A DNA stretch of 64,000 nt from Spongilla lacustris (GCA_949361645.1 OX442424.1:814241-878240); one strand, 5' to 3'; shown: positions 35,271 to 45,824, counted from the stretch's first letter. Notes: generated from the sequence alone by a model not told the origin. Made by a program: numbers and translations.

Positions 35271-36171
35271 GGGCGTCGCAACAGTCTCGGCACGGCATAC
35301 ATGTTCTGTGAGCGTGTCTATCAGAGATTTATTGCATGCAATGCTGGTGGGGCAGTATGCACACAATACTCGCTTATTGTAGCCGTGTAGCGCTTATGTC
35401 TCGGTCGGAAGTTGAGCGTAGGCGCACCTTGCTATTCAACATGCAGTGCCCCCACTCAGGACTGGTGAGGCGCCCTTGCCTGCTGCTGCGCCTGCTGGTC
35501 ACGTTATACAATAGAGGAGGCAGTCAGTATACACACCACCTGCGCATGCACGTCCTTGCAGTCCATGTCTTTAGTTTTCCTCTGAAGTGAGGGGGAGAAG
35601 CTACCACTTGAGCAAAACATGGGCAGTTAAGTCAAGACCAGCTTGGACTCCGGTGAAACACAACCACGCTGATCAGTAGATCTACATGTATAGACCCTTT
35701 TTGCAAAAAGTTCAATTTTTAGACACCCTGCACTTTGGAGTTGATTGGTACGCTTAAAAGAGCTCCTAACTTGGCATGCCAGCCAACTTATTGTCTGACA
35801 CAGCATAAAAGTCTGGCAACATGACAGATTGGATGTCATTATGTGCTGCATTACTAGGCAACAGTGGTTTGGTGTGTGGGTGTGGTATGTGTGCATGTGT
35901 GTGCATGTGGTGTGTGAGCATGTGATGTGTGGGTGTGGTGTGTGGTGCATGAGCATGTGATGTGTGGGTGGACTATTAATTGGGAAGTGCATTCAAGTTC
36001 TGTTATCTGAGTTAAACTGTGTTATCATATATATTCTGTGTAATCATAGTCACAACTGATAAACATTCATCCTCCATAAGATCTTGACTGGTTTATATGT
36101 CCACATGTGTAAAAGTTAAATGCAAATGGTTAAAAACAAAGTTGATCTCTGTCAGTTCAAAGGTTCATCAA
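35271..36171 (+). promoter_or_regulatory. Gene B upstream region
   Basis: From about 35590 matches gene A's upstream region. TG-rich simple repeat at 35870-35965. No ORF with a domain. Confidence 0.5.
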
Positions 36172-39087
36172 ATGAAGGATCATCACATTATCTTGATTCT
36201 GGCAGCAGCAGCAGGACTGTCCTGTGGTGGTAGGGTCCCCAGTCCCATGTCAGTGTGGTGATGATGTAATGATGTTCCTCACACAGTACTGCAAGTTGTG
36301 CCTCTTTCCAACCCTGTGGTGCAGGGAAGTGAAGCAAATCCTTCAGGTCCCACTCCATTCACTTATCTGGTCTGTGTGGTGTCCCCACCTCAGTTCTCTG
36401 GTACATGGTACATGTCTGGTACAGCCTTACAACCAGGAGGAAGGTATACAATACTGCAGAATGCATCAGCATACAATGACACCACATATGGAACAGCACT
36501 GTTCATTCAAATGTTGAGTTACACTGATGCAGGGAACTATACCTGTGTGATACAGCCATCCCCACCCAATGGGCCAGAGTCCTACTCAGCCACCGTCCAA
36601 CTGATCCTGTTAGGTAAGCTGTGTAGCGTGATATGTGAGAGTGTGACTGTGTACCCTCCTCCCCACAGTGAAGGTGGAGGTGTTGGGGCCCACCACCATC
36701 ACTGTCAATGCCACCACTACATCCCAGGTGGAGCTGAGTTGTGAGATGTCCCAGTACATCCATCCTGATGGAGACCTCTGGTGGTTTAGAGGAGGACAGA
36801 GGGTGGACACAGCCCAATCCAAGTACAGTGTTATGTACCGGAATGGGACCAAGTCTGCTCAGAATGGGGGCAGTATGAACACCATCAGCAGAGTGTCTGT
36901 ACTGACAATCTCCCAACTGACCTCATCAGACAGTGGGGTGTACACTTGTAGGTTAAATGGAACTGACCAATCAGGAGATGTCACTGTGATGGTGGTGGGT
37001 AGGTGGGGGCATGCATGGTGCTTGGGCAGCAATTGAAGTGTGTGTGTGGGGGGGAGGGTGCAGAGGGATAGGCTTGTGGCAAACAGTATGGGTAAGCTTC
37101 TCTCTGCAATATCCTTCCCTCCCACAGGCAGTGCCACTATCACAGGTTCACCAACAACATCCATTTCAATAGGTATGTTCATATGGCTGGGTTGAAGTAC
37201 TGTAGAAAGGGCTGAGGGGTATTGTGTACTATATAGGGGTTGAAGAGGGTAGTGTGTACTATAGAGGGGTTGAAGAGGGTAGTGTGTACTATAGAGGGGT
37301 TGAAGAGAGTAGTGTGTACTATACAGGGGTTGAAGAGGGTAGTGTGTACTATATAGGGGTTGAAGAGGGTAGTGTGTACTATACAGGGGTTGAAGAGGGT
37401 AGTGTGTACTATATAGGGGTTGAAGAGGGTAGTGTGTACTATATAGGGGTTGAAGAGGGTAGTGTGTACTATATAGGGGTTGAAGAGGGTAGTGTGTACT
37501 ATATAGGGGTTGAAGAGGGTAGTGTGTACTATATAGGGTTGAAGAGGGTAGTGTGTACTATATAGGGGTTGAAGAGGGTAGTGTGTACTATATAGGGGTT
37601 GAAGAGGGTAGTGTGTACTATATAGGGTTGAAGAGGGTAGTGTGTACTATATAGGGGTTGGAGAGGGTAGTGTGTACTATATAGGGGTTGAAGAGGGTAG
37701 TGTGTACTATATAGGGGTTGAAGAGAGTAGTGTGTACTATACAGGGGTTGAAGAGGGTAGTGTGTACTATATAGGGGTTGAAGAGGGTAGTGTGTACTAT
37801 ATAGGGGTTGAAGAGGGTAGTGTGTACTATATAGGGGTTGAAGAGGGTAGTGTGTAGTATATAGGGGTTGAAGAGGGAAGTGTGTACTATATAGGGGTTG
37901 AAGAGAGTAGTGTGTACTATACAGGGGTTGAAGAGGGTAGTGTGTACTATATAGGGGTTGAAGAGGGTAGTGTGTACTATACAGGGTTGGAGAGGGTAGT
38001 GTGTACTATATAGGGGTTGAAGAGGGTAGTGTGTACTGTATAGGGGTTGAAGAGGTAGTGTGTACTATATAGGGGTTGAAGAGGGTAGTGTGTACTATAT
38101 AGGGGTTGGAGAGGGGTATATAGGGCTGATTCTGCGATCTTGCTTGCTAGAGTACATTACATGCTAGGATGTTCTTGTAGAAGCTGGGATACTGATTCTC
38201 CCCCGCAATATTAGAAGAAATTAGTAAGGTGCTGTGGTATATTTTGCATGAATACATGTTGCCTTTGTCTTGTATGGTGTTGCCTAGGGCCCAGGGGAAT
38301 ACCTGGTGTTGCCTAGGGCCCAGGGGGGTACCTGGTGTTGCCTAGGGCCCAGGGGGGTACCTGGTATTGCCTAGGGCCCAGGGGGGTACCTGGTGTTGCC
38401 TAGGGCCCAGGGGGGAGGGAGGGTACCTGGTGTTGCCCGGGGGGGTGAGGTATCTGGTGTTGCCCAGGGCCCGGGGGGGGGGGGGGGGGGGGGGGGGGAG
38501 TGGGTACCTGGTGTTGCCTAGGGCCCAGGGGTATGTCGTGTCTTGGTGTCTCCTCTTACTACCTTTCTTTCCCCTTAGTTGCCACTCCTACAAATGATGG
38601 AGACATTTCTCCAATAGTTCTATTGGCTGCAGTGGTTCCTACAACTGTTTTTATTGTAGTCATGGCAACCCTCATTATGATGGCTGTTTACCTCTGCATA
38701 AAGATACACAAAACCACAAAGCCTGTGGAGGTGTGTGAACCCTACTACAGTGAAATCCTGGGATCACCCCCTCATACTGACATGGCTGCTTGCAGTCACA
38801 TGCCTTCTGTTGACATAGAAGGTGATAAAGTGACCACTGCTCAGAGACCACCAGATGATCCCATTGGTCTAAGACCACCAGATGGTCCCATTGGTCTAAG
38901 ACCACCAGATGGTCCCATTGGTCTAAGACCACCAGATGGTCCCATTGGTCTAAGATCACCAGATGATCCCATTGGTCTAAGATCACCAGATGAACCCATT
39001 GACGTTAAAGATTGTGAAGCCTACATAGAACGAACAGCTTTGGAAGCTCCTCCTCTTCCTGTTCAAGATGAAGATGACTATATATAA
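36172..39087 (+). CDS. Gene B: Ig-Ig-stalk-transmembrane receptor with tyrosine tail
   Basis: Paralogue of gene A with exons 36172-36229 (signal peptide, MKDHHIILILAAAAG), 36287-36613 (Ig 1), 36669-36998 (Ig 2), 37128-37172 (short stalk) and 38579-39087 (transmembrane plus tail). The sum is 1269 nt, 422 aa, in frame across every junction. The helix is about residues 265-293. The tail has PYYSEI just inside the membrane, then six in-frame copies of a nine-residue Pro repeat (RPPDGPIGL type), EAYIERTAL, and a C-terminal DEDDYI. Several Tyr-x-x-Ile/Leu-like sites could bind SH2 domains or endocytic adaptors; none is a clean ITIM because the -2 residue is wrong. Only 0.9 kb of the 30-bp minisatellite and one stalk exon are present. 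Seen: complete ORF, near-identical ectodomain to gene A. Inferred: same ligand class, different output. Confidence 0.83.
37220..38120 (+). repeat. 30-bp minisatellite in gene B
   Basis: About 30 units of the same repeat in the intron after gene B's stalk exon, at the same relative place as in gene A. The array therefore predates the gene duplication. Confidence 0.95.
38277..38530 (+). repeat. G-rich minisatellite before gene B transmembrane exon
   Basis: Units of GGGCCCAGGGG plus GGTACCTGGTGTTGCCTA (about 29 bp), including a long G run near 38470. Two or three worn units sit at the same place before gene A's transmembrane exon (30570-30650). Confidence 0.85.
38579..39087 (+). CDS. Gene B transmembrane and cytoplasmic-tail exon
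   Basis: Single 509-nt exon ending TATATATAA. The tail repeats are a 27-bp coding minisatellite (units differ at D/G and R/S). A phase-1 donor-like GTGATAAAG at 38822 matches the position of gene A's real donor, so this exon could in principle splice out of the tail. No death-domain exon follows before 42 kb. Confidence 0.82.
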
Positions 39088-39379
39088 ACAAGATATAAGT
39101 TAGTTTAATTAAATAAAATTGGTGATGTAGGATTTGTAGACAGCAATTGAGTAAAAAGTAAGGAAACAAGGAGCTGATTACGGAAATTATGCATTTATTA
39201 ATTTTACAGACCTACATTACTTAGCACAGGATTTCAGTCAGGTAGATTTGTTAGCTCTGCATGTAATGTTTATAAATTAATGAATGCATCATTTCCGTAA
39301 TTCCTTGTTTCCTTACTTTTTACTCAATTGCTGTCTACAAATCCTACATCACCAATTTTATTTCTATCTGATCTTGTTT
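39088..39379. mobile_element. Foldback MITE abutting the gene B stop codon
   Basis: Palindrome beginning ACAAGATATA at the base after the TAA and ending TATCTGATCTTGT. Supplies an AATAAA near 39111. Same family as 8440-8748. Confidence 0.8.
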
Positions 39380-39870
39380 ATGTAACGGCACTCGTACCGT
39401 TTACGCTCGCGCTTCTGGCCACAATGACACCTGCTTACCATGCACTCAACCTGGGTTATCGCTAACAAAATTACTGGTAATGATTTCACTACAATATTAC
39501 ATAACAGTTCTGCACAAATCTTGGTAAATCACGTGCAGCTATAGCCTATAACCCACGGTGGTCTGCTCTCATTGAACGCGTGGAAACTAAGCCCTACGCC
39601 CCGAAAAATTGAAATGGTTACGTACACCCATAGCAACGAACCTGACAACCGATGCCCTTTAGAACCAGCTATGCACGAGGTACATAAAACGTAATCAACA
39701 CCTAAAAGCCATACTAGCAGTGATAAACACCTTTGAACTATATTGTAAGTGTATATATTATGTAACCTTGGTACAAGTCAATGACATTCACTTAATTGCT
39801 TCCCCTGTAGCAAGTTGTATGATGGCTTTGTCAGGACTGGTAGAGCAGCATTATCACACTTGATGATAGT
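39380..39870. other. Unassigned spacer
   Basis: No coding signal or element ends recognised. Confidence 0.5.
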
Positions 39871-39872
39871 CT

Positions 39873-40275
39873 GACTAGGGGACCATCCTGGTGACCATCC
39901 TCTGAGCAGCAGGGGGCCATCCTCTGAGCAGCAGGGGGCCATCCTCTGAGCAGCAGGGGACCATCCTCTGAGCAGCAGGGGACCATCCTCTGATCAGCAG
40001 GGGACCATCCTCTGAGCAGCAGGGGACCATCCTCTGAGCAGCAGGGGACCATCCTCTGATCAGCAGGGGACCATCCTCTGAGCAGCAGGGGACCATCCTC
40101 TGAGCAGCAGGGGACCATCCTCTGATCAGCAGGGGACCATCCTCTGAGCAGCAGGGGGACCATCCTCTGAGCAGCAGGGGACCATCCTCTGAGCAGCAGG
40201 GGACCATCCTCTGGGCAGCATGGGACCATCTCTGAGCAACATGGGACCATCTCTGAGCAGCAGAGGACTATCCGT
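39873..40275 (+). repeat. 22-bp minisatellite
   Basis: About 18 units of GGGGACCATCCTCTGAGCAGCA with G/T variants. Directly follows the RING-like fragment on the minus strand and extends its ORF artificially. Confidence 0.92.
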
Positions 40276-40740
40276 CCTCTGAGCAGCATGGACAGTTCAT
40301 AGCATCATATGCTGCTATCCACTCCCAGAGGCATTTGGAGCACACCAGTGCACCACACAGCAGTTCCAGTGGCTGTGAGAGGGTGTTGGAGCACAGTGCA
40401 CACTTCAGCTCCTTCAGCATTGACAGGTTGTTAGCTCTTGCCAAAGGTGGGCTAGGCTCACTATGGAGAACCAAGATGACCTCTACCAAGTGTTTACCTC
40501 TCATGATGTCATATGTTCACTTGTTTTGCCACTCAAATAACATCACTGCACATTTGTGATGCACTCACTTTGTGATGGCACAGATAGTTCTCTACATACC
40601 CAGCTTACATTGCATGCAGAACATCTCAGGGTGACATCATCCCCAGATGTGTCAATGTCAAAAGCTATTTTCAGCTCAGCTGAGAATGCTATGGACTCAG
40701 AGCTGGCTCTTTTCTTTGCCGTATGGAAATTGTAATCCAT
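40268..40740 (-). pseudogene. RAG1-N-terminus-like module with RING, copy 2
   Basis: Minus strand. About 40609-40730 codes RASSESIAFSAELKIAFDI and LRCSACN, followed by a GTAAGC donor. About 40504-40268 codes ELKCALCSNTLSQPLELLCG, ALVCSKCLWEW, and NCPCC, a RING-like pattern without the usual His. The CRVCG start is missing through a deletion of about 40 bp compared with copy 3. The C-terminal end runs straight into a 22-bp minisatellite. Probably a gene fragment; function not inferable. Confidence 0.5.
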
Positions 40741-40889
40741 ACCTATAATGTTTATGTAGTTTTGTAGTCGGGCGAGCCCTACTGCCGCGTTTGGTCGGGT
40801 TCACGGTTGTATGCGGCTGGAAACTAAGTCAACAATTAGATCATTTACGGTATTACCATATATTTCTTAACTGATGGCTCATTATAGAC

Positions 40890-41160
40890 ATCTGATGTTT
40901 AAAAGCAAACCATGACTCACCAGAACTAGCAAATCAAAAAGTGAAAACGAACTCAAACACTGCATTCCTTTTCCTGTCATGTCCAGTCAATGCGCACAAT
41001 TGAAATACCACTTCGATAGCATGCGCATACCGTTTAGCAAGGTCACGCGATACGTATTTAGAAGGAGGGCGTTACTAAATTCGACGACGTAGCCTTTGGT
41101 GACTGAACTGGAAGGTAAGAGTACTACAGCGATGCTCAGGAAGCATGTGGCTACCAGAAT
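40890..41160 (+). repeat. Paralogue of 218-333 plus 815-945 (empty site)
   Basis: Carries CATCTGATGTTTAAAAGCAA through GCGCACAATTGAAAT and then GCAAGGTCACGCGATACG without the 470-bp foldback or the Mutator-like element. Confidence 0.8.
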
Positions 41161-41270
41161 TTACTAACCTGAAGTGGCAACGCATTTTCTGTCACGACGA
41201 ACAAGCTGAGCGTTGTGGTTTTGCCCTATACATATAAACATTATAGGTATGGATTACAATTTCCATACAT

Positions 41271-41417
41271 TGCAGAGTGTGTGGGCAGAGGCTAACGAAG
41301 TACAGGGCAAATAAAAGAGCCAGCTCTGAGTGCATAGCATTCTCAGCTGAGCTGAAAATAGCTTTTGACATTGACACATCTGGGGATGATGTCACCCTGA
41401 GATGTTCTGCATGCAAT
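41271..41417 (+). pseudogene. RAG1-N-terminus-like module, copy 3 (first exon only)
   Basis: Codes CRVCGQRLTKYRANKRASSE without a stop through RCSACN and then a GTAAGC donor. There is no RING exon downstream on this strand. Together with copy 2 it forms a head-to-head inverted pair around 40.74-41.25 kb. Confidence 0.5.
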
Positions 41418-41889
41418 GTAAGCTGGGTATGTAGAGAACTATCTGTGCCATCACAAAGTGAGTGCATCACAAATGTGCAGTAATGTTATTTGTAAGTTAG
41501 CTAAAGATTAAAATTTGTCAAGCATAAATCCCCTTACGAAAATAATCCAACTCGGCAGTAAGTTTCAAACTTTAATATTGCTTCAGCATAACCGCGTACA
41601 CTATCGTAATAAACCTCTTATCGGAGGTATTCTATCTTTATCAGATCCAGAAGGAGGAACTTTTGTAAGGTTAGAGTGTGGGAACGAGTAAGCGTTATCT
41701 CTTTTCTAATCGTCGGCAGTTTTACTACATTGCAGACTAGGTATCCGTTGGCTCTGTCTAAATACGCTCCCTAAAGTCTAATTGATTGTATGGCTTTAGT
41801 GGTATCGCATGTTTGGCTATTAAAATCGTACCTCGTGAGTCGTGACAATTCAAATCTTACATAAGACCTACCAAAGTTACCCCTTATCT

Positions 41890-42760
41890 AACCAAGACCA
41901 CACCTCACCCCCTCCCCTATGGTTGGATACTGAACATGAGCAATAATGGTATCTTTTCTTGTAATAGTATGCTTCTCCTACTATTGTAATGGCACCATTG
42001 TAATTGTCTGGATGAAAAAATGCACTGTTTTAAAACCATTGTATCTTTTGTTTTGCTCATCCAATTTTAACCAATCAATTGGTAAAGAGGTAGTTTAAAG
42101 TGGATTACACACAATATTTGATGCATTTCCTTGGTCCCTGTACTTTTGGTCACATCATCCTCCAAACAAATATTTAGGTCCAGACTACGCAATGTGAACT
42201 TGTCTCCTTTTTGTAAATGCTACCTTTTTTAGGACTGGGCAGTATATCAGTGCATATCCATATGCCTGCCTTTGTGTAACACATGTGCACATAAATCATT
42301 ATCATTATTATTATTAAAGACATTTAACCACTTGTGTCCAACTTCTGAGCTTCTGTTAGAAATTGTGCAAGTATGATCATTGCATTTGTGCTTATGAGAT
42401 CCCCATGTACACTGATAAATAAGATTTCTTATATCTTCAAAATTGAAATGCAAAGTTTCAATAAGACAACAGCTTTCTGAATATAACTGTTTTCAAAAAG
42501 TGGCCAGTCCAATTAGTTGCAACTGAGGCAGGTTTGGGAACCTCCCATCAGCACCTATGGGTGACCCCTCCCCTCAGCATCTATGGGTGACCCCTCTCTT
42601 CAGCACCTACATGTATGGATGACCCACCCCTATCATACTTCATTACTGGATCATTCAACTTGTGAGGACAAATAACTTTGCAATACATACAACACCAAAG
42701 GCATAACAAAAGGAAGGGGGAGGGGCATCAGCTGGATGAAGGAAAGGAGGGGGAGGGGCA
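41890..42760. other. Spacer before the DED gene
   Basis: No domain-bearing ORF. Short repeats of GTGACCCCTCCCCTCAGCA type at 42540-42630. Two copies of AAGGAGGGGGAGGGGCATCA lie just past the DED stop. Confidence 0.5.
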
Positions 42761-44947
42761 TCAGCTGGAGGAAGAGAGCACATTTCCCATGGATGCCACA
42801 AATGATTTAAGAGAAGAAGAAAGACGAGTGGTAATACCCATGGATGATGACTGCCCAGTGATCACCTGACCTCCTTCACTGGCTTCTAGGTCATCCTCAT
42901 CCCCAGTCCCCTCTGCTTGTGAGACCTCCTCATCCCCAGACTGCTCTGCTTGAGGAATTCTCTCCTCCCCAGTCTCAACACCCCCCTCCTCCCCTTCCAC
43001 AGTTTCCTGATGGTGTATCTCCCCAGACCTGATTCCACCTCCTGCTGGACCAGTATCAGAGAGGCGCAGTAGCTCCCTTGAAGCGACGACATTGCTCCCC
43101 CCACCAGCATGCACTGGTGCCTCTGTGGACACATTACCAGGAGAACTACTACAGCAACCAAGATACCTCTTCTTTCCAACATGGCTGCTGTGCTCCCTAG
43201 AAGTAATGACATTGTTTCCACCAATACCACTACATGTACTTGCTGCTGTTTCCGTGGTGATATTAGATTGTATCTCCCCAGACCTGATTCCACCTCCTGC
43301 TGGACCAGTATCAGAGAGGTGCACTGGTGCCTCTGTGGACACATTACCAGGAGAACTGCTACAGCAACCAAGATACCTCTTCTTTCCAACATGGCTGCTG
43401 CTGGCTAGCTGAAGAAGTTCATGCTCCCTAGAAGTAATGACATTGCTTCCACCAATAACATTACATGTACTTGTTGTTGTTTCCGTGGTGATATTTAGTT
43501 CTTCAGGTGGCCTGCAATTGTGTCCCATACAAAGTGGGCGTGGTCCATTTACCACTCCAGACGCACTAGCAGGTTGCAGAGAGGGTCCCGGCTGATATGA
43601 TTCACCAGCCACAAAGGCCTGATCAGTTGGGTGTGGCTTTTCTTGCTGACACACCACTTCAATGACCCCAGCAGAGGTACAGAAGGGTAATATCGGTGTG
43701 TGCCCATGTCTTGGACCCAGTGTGGAGGCTGGGGAGGAGGAGGCCACACCCACCTGTTCTGCTCGATGCCACAATGGTTCAACAGACTCCTGCTGTGAAG
43801 GCTGTGCTGTCTGTTCTTCTGATGGGGTCAGCCACCTGTGCGAGCCTGTGCTGTGCTGTTTGGAGGGAGCAGCTGGCCCAGGCACAGCTGAAGGTGTGTG
43901 GTCACCAGATCCGGGAGGGTCAGAAATGGGTGTGGCATCTGAACTGGGTGGAGCCTCGGTGGGCGGGGCAAATGATTTGGGCGGGACATCAGTGGGTGGA
44001 GCTAAAGGAAGTGAACACTGCTTGGCACCAGGTGAGAGCATGAGACGCTTTGGAGGCGGAGCTTCGGAACTCTCACCTGACAACCTTTTTGACGGTCCAG
44101 AGCAGGTGGTCAGCGGAGGGGTTAAGGGAAGATCGGGTGCTGGGTGAGGTACAGAGAGGCGTACGGGCATTGAGAGAGGCGTGGAATGGAGACTGATTGA
44201 AGTCACTGTCATCGGCGAGCCACTGGAGGCACCTGGCTGCAGAGAGAAGGATAATGGACCACTGAACGTGTGTGGCCACGAGGGGGGCGTGACCCATGGG
44301 GTACGTGGGTGTAGTGGTGACCACGTGACCCCTGGGGTACTGCATTGTGTACTATAAGGTGAGGGCGGGGCCAGCTTCTGCTGGTACTGGTACAGCAGAT
44401 CCGTTGCGTCTTTCATCGCGAGGACGTCAAAGAAATCCTCCAACAGCTCCACGTCGGTCTCACTTATAAACCCACTTAGCCTCAGCTCATCGAACAGCTT
44501 AAAACCTTCCCTGAGACCGTCCTTGCACCCGCGGGGAAGTGGGCTCAGCATTACCATAATCTCCAGCTTGTTCTTCTGCAGCTTCCCGCTGATGCCGGAC
44601 AGCGTCTTGCGGAACTGGTGTCTCTGGTCGTCGCTCACGTTCTGGCTACGTGATTTTCCCCCCATAGTGGACTGGAGGTAGGGTTCGTCACTCTTAAATG
44701 CTCGAATAATCGCGCGGTACTTTCCGAAGTGCTCTACATCCGAAAATAGCCTCTCGAGTGACGTCAGGAAGTTCTCGGTGTCTACGTACGTTTGTCTAAG
44801 CACATCGAACAGCCTAATGGCGGAAGTCGCTTGGTCCTTTTGGACCTGGTTCAACTCATGACACTGAAACTTGAGGTCTTCTAGTTCGCTAGCGGTGACC
44901 TGCAAAGCCAGTCGCGCTAACAAGCGATCCAGTGGACTCAGTTTCAT
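42761..44947 (-). CDS. Tandem death-effector-domain protein, single exon
   Basis: 728-aa uninterrupted ORF. DED 1 is about residues 5-85 (ASELEDLKFQC, IRLFDVLRQ, GKYRAIIRAF) and DED 2 about 108-190 (FRKTLSGISGKL, KLFDELRLSGFI, ATDLLYQYQQ). Both show the six-helix hydrophobic pattern, but the RxDL charge motif typical of chain-forming DEDs is not evident. The remaining 530 residues are Pro/Ser/Thr-rich and disordered-looking, with a 70-residue (210-bp) internal duplication around HVGKKRYLGCCSSSPG. No caspase domain is present. Known: DED pairs occur in caspase-8/10, cFLIP and some invertebrate adaptors. Inferred: an adaptor or regulator of caspase-type signalling. Lacks introns although the neighbours are intron-rich. 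The start is the first Met, immediately before the first DED. Confidence 0.75.
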   Translation of the reverse strand: MKLSPLDRLLARLALQVTASELEDLKFQCHELNQVQKDQATSAIRLFDVLRQTYVDTENFLTSLERLFSDVEHFGKYRAIIRAFKSDEPYLQSTMGGKSRSQNVSDDQRHQFRKTLSGISGKLQKNKLEIMVMLSPLPRGCKDGLREGFKLFDELRLSGFISETDVELLEDFFDVLAMKDATDLLYQYQQKLAPPSPYSTQCSTPGVTWSPLHPRTPWVTPPSWPHTFSGPLSFSLQPGASSGSPMTVTSISLHSTPLSMPVRLSVPHPAPDLPLTPPLTTCSGPSKRLSGESSEAPPPKRLMLSPGAKQCSLPLAPPTDVPPKSFAPPTEAPPSSDATPISDPPGSGDHTPSAVPGPAAPSKQHSTGSHRWLTPSEEQTAQPSQQESVEPLWHRAEQVGVASSSPASTLGPRHGHTPILPFCTSAGVIEVVCQQEKPHPTDQAFVAGESYQPGPSLQPASASGVVNGPRPLCMGHNCRPPEELNITTETTTSTCNVIGGSNVITSREHELLQLASSSHVGKKRYLGCCSSSPGNVSTEAPVHLSDTGPAGGGIRSGEIQSNITTETAASTCSGIGGNNVITSREHSSHVGKKRYLGCCSSSPGNVSTEAPVHAGGGSNVVASRELLRLSDTGPAGGGIRSGEIHHQETVEGEEGGVETGEERIPQAEQSGDEEVSQAEGTGDEDDLEASEGGQVITGQSSSMGITTRLSSSLKSFVASMGNVLSSSS

Positions 44948-45044
44948 TTCATTTCATTAAAATTAATAAACATTAAAGTGAGGTACTTCAAATAACCACC
45001 ACATAATATTATAGTTGAATTGGTGCGCGAATTTTAGAAGCAAT
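44948..45044. promoter_or_regulatory. Divergent promoter between DED gene and CDC73
   Basis: Only 97 bp separate the two start codons, so both 5' UTRs and the core promoter must lie here or overlap the coding starts. AT-rich with no clear TATA box; an inverted CCAAT (ATTGG) sits near 45019. A bidirectional promoter would couple the DED protein to a housekeeping gene; that is inference. Confidence 0.6.
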
Positions 45045-45786
45045 ATGGCGGATTGCTTGAGCTTGCTACGCCAATACAACATCCAGAAAAAGGAGATCGT
45101 TGAGCGGGATGGCCTCATTATTTTCGACCAGGTAGCCTTTCCAAAGAATGCCAAGACGAACCATCTCATATACAGGTAAGTATATCGTACCCGTATCTCC
45201 ACTGCTCGGCGCTTGGAAGGCTTCTTGCACAAGTGCAAAGCGCTGAATCGTTATGTTTTGCAGAACTGGGCAAGGTGGGACTGTAAAGGAGTACTACACG
45301 CTCGAGTCTCTTCTGTTCCTGCTGAAGAATGTCAGTCTGTCACATCCTATGTATGTGCAAAGAGCCGGGGTAAGGGGCCCTCACTCAGTGCAATATCCTT
45401 GAATGACTCTGTTCTGTAATGCCAAAGGCACAATCTATACCAGTGATAAAATTTCCAGACAGGAGGGTAAGATACATATTAATGTGATTATGAAGGACAC
45501 ACTGCTCGTAATGATATGGCTCTCCATCACCACATCACTACCATCACCACATCACTACCATCACCATGACAACACACAGGGTCTGCTCAGCTTTCTGAAT
45601 GGAGAAGTAGGTATGTTCACATAGTGGAGAAGGATGGGGAGGGGCCTGCCATGTGCTAATGTGACTTCACTCTCTACCCCAGAATCGACTCCCAGCATTG
45701 ACAAGAGCGTGCACTTGGAAATGGGCATGCAGGCACCTCGTATGTCCTCCTCCCCGCTCCCACCTCAAATCATCCTGACTGTGTGT

Positions 45787-45824
<38 letters not shown>

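Noticed and set aside
38740..38770. PYYSEI as an ITIM
   Set aside because: Position -2 is Pro or Tyr rather than Ile/Val/Leu/Ser depending on register; at most a general Tyr-x-x-Ile site.
40268..40504. Functional RING ubiquitin ligase
   Set aside because: No His ligand, no complete gene, and the ORF runs into a minisatellite.
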